Shown here piece after piece: positions 1-9,800 of a stretch of 64,000 nt of DNA (its first letter is position 1; each line of letters opens with the position of its first letter). Both the position numbers and the translations under genes were made by a program. The notes under the pieces were generated by a model that saw nothing but the letters and a program-made list of their open reading frames with translations, searched no databases and was not told the DNA's origin. This stretch comes from Lucinisca nassula (lineage: Eukaryota; Mollusca; Bivalvia; Lucinida; Lucinidae). The DNA lies in NCBI GenBank assembly GCA_963580285.1, contig OY757010.1, positions 68,408,406 through 68,472,405 on the forward strand, given 5' to 3'.

Positions 1-104
1 CTAGGCTTTCAAAAAAACTTCTGTTAGCGGTCAAGATGTATCTCTGTATTGATAATGTCTGTATCAAGCTTCAATTTTTCCAAATTTTCTACTTTCATAC
101 AATT

Positions 105-339
105 GGCCCCCGCCCATCGGGGCTTGAAGAAATAGATGGGCTGCATGATGCTTCCACACAGAGCTGAAGCTGACCCCACATGAGTATTGGTAAACCACTT
201 AGAGGATCTAAGCCTGCTGAGGCAAAGGGGTGCGAGTCAGACCCTCAATGCAGATAAATGCTATTGGTTTCATTGGGCAACAGGGCTTGAGATGTCAAGT
301 GTTGACAGGGATGTTAAACCTCAAACCAACCAAACAAAC
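105..339 (+). repeat. SINE-A copy (CAAA-tailed)
   Basis: Diverged copy of the commonest SINE-like repeat here: head GGCCCCCGCCCATCGGGGCT, body with CCACTTAGAGGATCTAAGCC and GGGCTTGAGATGTCA, tail CAAACCAACCAAACAAAC. The internal part before the tail is shortened. Confidence 0.85.
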
Positions 340-360
340 TTTCATACATCATTTTTAAAA

Positions 361-520
361 GCCTCCGTGGTCAAGCGGTTATGCTACTCGCCTTGTAAAC
401 CAGGGGTCGCAGGATCAATCCCAGGCTTCTCCAGACTTTCAGATGAGTCTTTAAACCAGGGTCCCATCTCCATATGACCTTAGCTGTTGCTGGGACGTAA
501 AACGTAAACACTCACTTACT
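361..520 (+). repeat. SINE-E copy, tRNA-Thr-derived
   Basis: The head folds like tRNA-Thr: A-box-like TGGTCAAGCGGTT, anticodon loop region CGCCTTGTAAACC (TGT), B-box-like GGATCAATCCC. The tail ends in GGGACGTAAAACG and a CTCACTTACT run. A 12-bp target duplication (CATACATCATTT) flanks it at 343-354 and 521-532. Confidence 0.85.
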
Positions 521-664
521 CATACATCATTTAAAAAATAAAATGAACATCAGTATATCATAGCTCACATGAACACAGCAGAATGGGAAACTTTAAATGT
601 AAATAACAAAGCTCTAAGTTCTTGAATACTAATCAAAGTAAGATATATGACGGGTAAACCTTAC

Positions 665-805
665 CTTTGATCGATATATCATGCCTATTGAGTTAACGAA
701 GTTGTGGTGATCACTGGAGACTGACTCATCAGTATCATCAGACATGAAGGAGCCTGGAGCATTGTCATGCATCTGTTTGATATGGTACTCCGATATGGTG
801 GTTAA
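665..805 (-). CDS. RGS3: RGS3-like exon j: DH domain continues
   Basis: 141-nt exon, phase 0 at both ends, reading LTTISEYHIKQMHDNAPGSF, an acidic Ser-rich insert (MSDDTDESVSSD), then HHNFVNSIGMIYRSK. It continues the DH helical bundle with an insert before the next helix. Acceptor TTTTGCAG, donor GTAAGG. The next exon lies beyond the window start. Confidence 0.8.
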
Positions 806-3800
806 CTGCAAAATAAAAATACATTTTATATTATTCTGTGTATAAAAACATACATTCTATAAATGGGCCCCGTCAAGCGATTTTGGTACTTATCGCCTAT
901 GCGAGCAGCGAATCAAGAGGAACCTTCAGACAGAAAGCCATATCCCTGGCCCCTCTGAATGGCTAGGCATGCGCAGTTCAAATTTGTCATGACGGAATGC
1001 TCAAAGACACAAATTCGCTTGGCGGTGCTCAAATTGTAAGAATTACTAACATGTCTACCTGCCAGTCATTAAAGGGAATAGGAACACCTGGCCCATGTCC
1101 CGCCATTTTGCAAAGGGAGACAATTTTCGGGACTTCCTGTTCAATTTTCTATAGGCTCAGTCCCACTGAAACAGGGGTCTACTCCTAAAGGAAATGTTGA
1201 TTATGTGTAATGGAAGGATATTTGCTGTCAAGTAGAATGCTGCCTCCAACTGATTTCAAAACTTGTACAAATTGCTTGAAAGGAAATCACATATTCAATG
1301 AATCTATTGTCATACAAACATATTTATTTGTATGGTACCCACCTTTTCAATGTTTTGGAAGAGGGCTGTGTGTTGTGTATGATTCAGTATACAATGTCTC
1401 AGAGGTCGGGAGTAACTCTGCATCCCAGCATGCATCAGATCGATGAAGTCCAACTCCAGGCTTAATAGACGATGGATAGCTTCCTGTTTACGCACTTCAC
1501 AAGTTCGGACAGTCTGAAAGTTTACAATAACTTAACATAAGAAATGTTGAAAAGTTGAATGTGACAATTTTTGTTTTATTTGAGGTTTAACGTCCCCGTC
1601 AACACTGTAAAGGTCATTCTGGAGACTTTGCTTCCAATTTTGTGGGACTTTTACCCGACATTGAGATGAAATGACATCTCAAGCCCTGTCGCCCAATGAA
1701 ACCAATAGGGTTTATAAGCATGGACAGTCCGACCCGCACCGCTTTGCCTGGGCAGGCTTAGTTTCTCTTAGCAGTTTACCAGTACTCGTGTGCGGTCGGC
1801 TTCAGCTCTGTGTGGAAGCATCAAGCAGCCCATCTATTTCTTCAAGCCCCGATGGGTGGGGGCCGGAATGTGACTGAACCAATCAGATTACTTGACACAG
1901 CTTATTTCTACATATTCATAAACTGAATGTCAAACTGTGTAGATCCTGATCAGATGGCTTCTTCAGAAGCCATCTGATCTGGATCTACACTGTTTGCAAA
2001 GATAGGGCTTGTCGCCTACAGCAGAGTAAAGGTTAATGACTCTAATATAACTCCCCTGTTTACAAGACATGATCTGCATAAAACAGGTTAAAGGCAGTTA
2101 ACTCTGTTATGCACTTACTCTATGCCCTCTGGCCAACAATGGTAGTGGTGTACTGGTAGCCATCTGAGCTATTTCTGGATTCATGGGAAACATCACACTC
2201 CCATCAACAGAGATCTCATTTTCTTTCATATCATCAGCAATTGTATACATCTGTGGCATTGTTTTCCCCCCCTCATCATCACTGTTGTTGTCATAGGAAC
2301 CAGTGGGGCCAGGGGCAGTCTTCCAGGGTGAATTCTCGAGATGCTCAAAGGTGACAGGTTTCTGTCTCTGTATATCTAATACCAGTACATTGCTACAGTG
2401 TCTGTAAAGAAACAGATAATTAAGTTACAATTTATGCAAATCAAACAGCCTTTAAAAATAGCCTTTAAATTGAATAACACTGTTCAAATAAAGCAGGGGA
2501 ACAAAATATGATATGAACAGTGTGTCCAAGTCTCAACCCCTACTTTAAATTAGTTAAAGAGGTTATGGTTTGGTCCAGCCAGCAATCAGCCTTTCAATTG
2601 AATAACACTGTTCAAATCAGGGGTTCCCCTGCTTGATTTGAAGTGTGTCCAAATCTCAAAACTGTTTTTATGGCCCCTACTTTAAATCAATTAAAAGAGG
2701 TTATGGTTTGGTCCACCTGTCTGTCAGCCTCCCTGGCAGACTGTCCATCACATTATTCGTCAACAAACTATATCAAGAACCACTTGAACTATGCTTATAA
2801 ATTTTAGCAGCACATTGAGACCACTAGATAGAGATGACATGTTACTTTAACCAAACTAAATACATATTTGACAATTCTTTTAATTTTTTGTACACAACAG
2901 ATTTGGCCATCCTGTGGCTGGAGAAGAGCATTGAACAAACACCTGCTCTAGATGTACGAAAATTCTGTCTCCTTACCTGACAATTTTGGCCACACTGGTG
3001 GCTGTTGATCTGGAAACATTCTGTTTGTTCAGTCTGATTATGATGTCTCCCGGCTGCAGTCCCGCTGATTCTGCTGGTGATGCCCCATCAACACGTCCGA
3101 CTCGAACTGGGCATGCCTCGACAACGGAAAATCCAAAACCATTCTTGCCCCTGCGCAATGTGATCTCCATGGATTCCATTCCCCACACATCTTTATTTAC
3201 AGAAGGGATATTAGACTGGGCTGCAAGAAAAGAATTATTTTGTTACTCAAATTGTTACAGAAAACCAGTCTTTCTGCTATAGATTTAGCCACTAAATGTA
3301 CATCACAATCTCTTTTTATACAACAATTGTTCGGGTCCAAACCAGAAATTTCTGGCGAAAGAATGTGCACTGTACTGGTTAACCGCTTACGTAAGCCTGC
3401 CCAGGAAAGTGTTGATAGGTAAACTGACCGGCTCAAAAATGACCTAAAATAGTGCTGACTGGGCCGTAAAACTCCAAAACAAACAAACAAACCAAACCAG
3501 AAACAGTGTTAGTTAAATTACTATATAACTTACTGTATGAAAACAAATAAGGAATGTAGGAGGGCAAATATTCAGACAAACAAAATATCTACAATTTTTT
3601 GTTCAAAAATTATAAAATTGCATGTAAATTTAACCCTTATCTTGCTGTTCACGACAACCCCTATCTTTGCAAACAGTGTCGATCCAGATCAGATGGCTTC
3701 TGAAGAAGCCATCTGATCTGGATCTACACTGTTTGGCATTCAGTTTATGAATTTGTAGCAATAAATTACATAAAGTAATTTGATTGGTTGATAGACAGAA

Positions 3801-6800
3801 ATAGGTGTGGCTTAAATGAATATTCAGCAAGAAAAGGGTTAAGATGAAGCAATTCTAACAAATACCCACAACATAGCTATCTGAAGAATGAGAAAGATTA
3901 TCCCTCCCAGAATTGATCTATACACCACCTCCGTGTGTGTGTGTGAATTCGGGTTTAACGTCGCTTTTAACAATTTATCAGTCATATCACGAGGGTGTCT
4001 GGTTGTGACAGGGAGCTCAATGCTCACTTTTATAGTGCTGCCTCACTGAAGTATCATGTCCCAGACACATTACATGATACCACACCCAGTCATATTACAC
4101 TGGGTCGACCAGTCCTAGCTCTACCCCGTAAATCTGTGTGCCAAGCGAGGAGCAGCTAGTACCATTTTAAATGACTTTGGTATGTCGCAGCCCGGGATCG
4201 AACCCGTGACCTCCCGTTCCCCGGAGCGGACACTCTACCAACTGAGCTATCGGGGTCTGTATATATATACCACCTCTGTATTGCAATTCAAACTGAAAGA
4301 AACATTACTTGATTCCATCCAGCAGGGATAGGGAATAAGGGATACAACATGTAGGCAATGTTGGATCAATGTCGATGCAACGTCATGACGTTGCATCGAC
4401 AGTGATGCCACATTGCTTAAACTTAGCAATATGTGTTGATAGAACCATTCTTGTTTGATTACTGAGAAGTTAATCTTGCAGTTGTACTTACTTTTAACTT
4501 TAAGCTGGGGTTTGAACCTCTGTGACACCTGAAGGTGCTTTTTTCTACCGAGGTCCTCGGTCAACAGGTAGTACCAGCCATTCACCTCCTGCAGAGTAAA
4601 AAAAACTCGAGTTTAGAATTTCACTGAATCATGTCTGTTGATATACCACCAACACAGAATAGATCACTTTTTGTCCTTTTTAACTCTTTAAGAGCAATGC
4701 TACATCCCAGACCAGATGACACCCTTCTGTTGTTTGTTTTTTGTTTTTTTTTTTGGTTTTTTTTTTTTTTTGTTTTTTCAGAAAATCAGGCTTGACATTT
4801 CATGTGAAATATCTATCTTTTTGCACACTGTTTTGCAACCCTTATCCTGCTTACCCACAACCATTGCTGACTATCAACCATTGAATCAAATTACTCAATA
4901 TACAATATTCATTCAATTCACAAACTGAATGGCAAACAGTGTAGATCCAGATAAGATGGCTTCTTTCTGTTCTGGATCTACACTGTTTGCAAAACAAAAT
5001 AGGGTTGTCATGAACAGAAGGATTAGGGTTAAAACAAACTCCAAATTGATTATTTAAAAATGAGTTCAATAAATAACTTTGCATTTAAGGGCAAACAAGT
5101 CGCGAGTTAAGGGCAATCATCAAAACCGCCTCACTGAGACAGTTCCTAACAGCATCCACAATTGATATTTGGATAATGTTTAAGAAGAATTTTTTTTTCT
5201 AAAAAATATTTTTCGTAGAAGATAAAGATAAGATAAAGAAGCTTTAACGTCTCATCTTAGAAACAATTAACACACTTTTTTGCGACTAACAAAGTATCCT
5301 TTAACCCTTTTTGTACCAAATGGAATCTTCCTCCTTATATAAAGCAGGAGTTCATTTCAAAATTTAGGGGTGTCAGGTTGTGTTTTCATCAAAATTTATT
5401 TGGAAAATAACTTTTTGCAAACAGTGTAGGCTCTGATCAGATGCCGCGGAACGCGGCGTCTGATCTGGGCATGCACTTTTTGCCAGGGTACCCATTTTGG
5501 GGTTTCTGGTACAAAATGGGTTAACAAATACTTACCTGCCTTTGTTTATCTTACTAGGACTACCCTGATAATGCGAGCACCTGCCAAAGGAGCACCTAGT
5601 ACCATTTTTCACGCCTCTGGTATGGCGCGACAGGGATCGAACCTGCGACCTCCCTCTCCTGAACCGGACCCTCTACCACTGTGCTATCGGGGCCAGTAGA
5701 CAATTGATGTCACATGGGTTTGTGTTTCCAGTATATGTAAATACAACACAACCTCATTATAATGCAATTCTTTATAACACGGTTTTGGCTGTACCACCGT
5801 TTCAGGATGAATAAAAAAATGTATAGATTACATGTGTACATAAGGGTCATTTTTATTATAATCTATACATTTTTGTTTGAATATAACATGGTTGTTTAAC
5901 TAACACAGTTTCTGCTTTGGACCCCATTAATAGTGTTATAAAGAGGTTGTGGTGCAGAATTATTATTGCCTTTCTGGTGAAAGAATTTGCTTACGATCTC
6001 GATATGACCTAAATAGTGTTGACTTTGCTGTTATCTCCAAACAAACAAAGAAAATTATTTACCTTCTTGGGGTTGGTCAAATGCCTGATGCCAAATGACA
6101 TGCATCCAAGGAATTCATTCACTCTGCAAATGAAAAATATAAGTTTAAATCAAATACCATATTTATCCTCAATAGAAGGACACCAAAACGTCTGAGTAAA
6201 AGGTCTAGATCCAGATCAGACTGCTCCTGTCTGATCAGGATCTACTATTTTTGCCACTGAGTAAGTCTTTGCAGCCAAAATATATTATGATTATTATTTC
6301 TGATGTGATACCACATCTAGCTTACATTTTCAGTAGTAATGAACAGACCAAGGCAGATATTCATGAAAATATCCCAAATATTCTACCAAAATCCTGGGAT
6401 GGAAAAGGTAAACAGTGGAGATCAAAGCTGAGCTTAGGAATTTCAATTTCCTATTTCCGAAATAATATATGTATATTAACTGGATTGTGTGTTATCATAG
6501 AACAATGTCATAAAGGGGTATTACCAGTCATAATCCCTAAATTACCAGTTATCAAGTGATCTATGGACAAATCTTGAATTTCCCTGGCAACCAAATCATA
6601 AGCCTGTATTTTCATTTAATTATGAAAACAACTTGCGATTTCTTATTGTAAAACAATCATCCTGAAGCCACTCGCTACTGAACTTTCTGTTGACTATAAG
6701 CTCCTTAAGTCACCTTATCAAGATAACTAAAATGATTTTCATTATGCTGCATTATCTCCCTTAGACTGCATCCTGTTTTTCTGTGTGTGTTTTTTTTTTT

Positions 6801-9800
6801 TTTTTTTTTTTTTTCATTTATGCCCCTGTCACAAGGAGATGGAAAACATGGGAGATGGGAAATATGGAAGACAAGAAGACATGGAAGCTCCACAACCCCA
6901 ACACTGCCAAGTTACAAAGTAGCAAGTCTATAATATCAAAACGTTGCTTTTCTCAAGCTGACCCACCAGCTTTTATCAGTAAGAAAAGCCCTAGTTATCA
7001 AGTGCCAAACCCACAAAACCTAACAAAGGCCCTTGTTTGACATATTAGTATTTGAGGAGTCTTAAACCATTTCTATAGAAGGATATTACTTCATTAAAAC
7101 TGTCTCTATCATTGATAGTATTATTTACAATGACCTCAATATTAATCAGGTGTCAGAACAAAGGGGATACTGCCAGCCTACAGGTTCTAAACAAAGATGT
7201 CCACTCTTCAATACAAATATTAGTTGTAAGATTTAGGACAGAAGCTTGTTGTGTTTCTTAATTCATGAATAAACATGTCTTATTATCAATATAATTACCG
7301 TATTTGCCACAATAAAGGTAGAGTGTGCATATTCATGAAAACAAATCCTAGAACACTACGCCGCAACCTCTGTGGTGGGTACTTATTAGAATCACCTTGA
7401 TGAGGTTAGATTCTAACAAGTACCCACAACTATGGTAAGATATTAATGTTCCTCAATGCTCCTACCTGGAGTACTGACTACCATTGCAACTGTTTAAAAC
7501 CAGCAGACAAGGGAATTGTAAATTTACCCATTTTGTATCAGAAACCCCAAAACGGGTAACCTGGCAGAACAATCAGATCAGGGCCTACACTATTTGCAAA
7601 AAAGTTCAGCTATTTTCCAAATAAATTTTAAAGACAACACAATCTGACACTCCTAAATTTTGAAATGGACTCCTGTTGCAATATATAAAATTTCATTTGG
7701 TACAAAAAGGGTTAAATAGAAGTAAAATTAAAGATGGCAAAGCATTGATCATACAGCTGAAAATAAGAGTTCGAAATATGAAAAAAAGTTCATTGCTACC
7801 ATTTGTGACTTACTGTCTACTAGTATGACCATCCTTTTGACATTCCGGAGAACACAAGAAAGCTTTGTTCATCACCATCCTGATGGCTCAATTTGATCAA
7901 ACATCAAAAACAACAGCAACAAAAAATCAACTCATGACAACCGTCCTACCACTCCTAGTTAGTTTTCAATAATGTGATTTTACATTTGTTAATAAGTATT
8001 AAGACTCTTGTGACAGAACTTGACAATTATCTCACTATCAGGATCTGAAGTCAAGAATCAACCAATCATATCACAGCACAGAAATAAGTCACATTTGCCG
8101 TAACCAATCAAATCATTGCGCACAAAAATCTCCACCTTCTCACTAGGTAGGTGAAGAAAACATAATATGACATCATCCCCATTATTATCTTTACCTAATC
8201 CTTTTTAATCCCCACAAACATTCTCTTCCCAGACAGTAGGACTGGTGGTTCACTACTAGTAGATTCACTAATTACCACTAATAGCTTATTGATTGACCTA
8301 CTCAGTGCAATATGGTGGGGTGAGAGTAGATCTTGTATACACCCTGTTTTAGAAGTCATTATGAGGAATTAAAGCTAACAATGATGGCTATCTGTGAAAA
8401 CAATGACTTTTCAGACGAACATCATGGAACATCACCTGCAGTACAAAACAACTGTCTAGACCAATTTCTCAACAATGTGATTCCAACTTCTCTACATGTT
8501 CAAAGGGTTTCTGTTATTGTGTAACCTTTTATTCTGTCCTCAAATTTTCAAATTCCCATACATAGGCAGAAAACTGAAAATGTTTATTAAGATACTACTG
8601 GACTTTAAAAACTGTACCAATCTGAAAAATGTTTACAGGCATGCTAACAAGTGTGAACTGCAACACTCTTTCCCTGATCTCCAGGGGGACAAGACAGAAT
8701 GTGTTAAAGCAAACAAAAGATGATACATACCCAGCATTCTGATCTCTGTGCCATACTGATATCAGCAATCTTTTGTTAAGGTCCTCATCATTCAGTTCAC
8801 TGTGAATGGTAAAATTAACATAACATGTATTATTCTGAAAAATTCTTACTAGATGGGTAAAAAAAGTGAAAAAGATATAGATTAATATGCATAAATTTTA
8901 TGTCATTTCTCAAAAGGGAGACTGTGTTTGATATCAGAAAACCACCTTTCTCATGTAATCTGGGCTTCTGCTAACTCTTTCATCTGTGGGCTATTCCAAC
9001 TTTAAGTTGGGGCACACCCATTCTATCTTAGGCCTTAGCACCCTTAAGATTACATGAAAAACTGTTGTTTGTTTATGTCGACTGCTGCATATTATTGCAA
9101 ACCTTTCAAAAATATTTTTTTCATACTGGCTAACAATGTGGACCCTGATCAGACTACTCCTCTAGGAGCAATTGCATCTTGGTCCAAACTGTTCACAAAA
9201 AAAAGTTATCAGCAGATGACAAAGCAGACAACAATTGTTGTAATTGGCATGCTATGGGTTAAGTCAGAATTACTAACAGGATGACAAAGTGTAGATGCAG
9301 ATGAGACCGCTCTCATATAGATCTACACTGTTTGCAAAGATATCTGTACCCATTTCGAGACTTGAATAAACTTTAAAAAAAATTATTTCCCTTGAAAAAA
9401 GTATTCATAACAATACAGCTGGAGCCAATTTTCTACCTCCCTCTATCAACATATGATGATATGTCTTTAATTAGAACCACATAACATAGTAATTAGATTG
9501 ACACCTTCTTAAACATCCTTGAATTAGTAATATAAATGTTAATGTGGTTCTCACAGCTTGAAGAAGAAAAATATATTTCTAATTTAATCCCAGAAATTGA
9601 CATGTGCAGTCTTACTGGGGCTGGTGCCTCAGCAATTATAATCATTCCACAAGATAACTATATGATAATTATGTACTGTTTTTTGTGAACTTTACAGGCA
9701 CTTTGCATTGTATTTTTTTCCTATTTTTGAATGAATCAATCCTTATTTTGGTCTGCAATATAATTAAATTGAATAATGTGGTGTCTGTTACATTTTGAAT

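Noticed and set aside
187..477. 96-residue plus-strand frame
   Set aside because: It runs through a SINE-A copy and a tRNA-Thr-derived SINE.
4187..4256. tRNA gene on the minus strand
   Set aside because: A and B boxes are good, but the acceptor stem does not pair and the sequence continues into a repeated body seen again at 5545-5697, so it is a SINE head.
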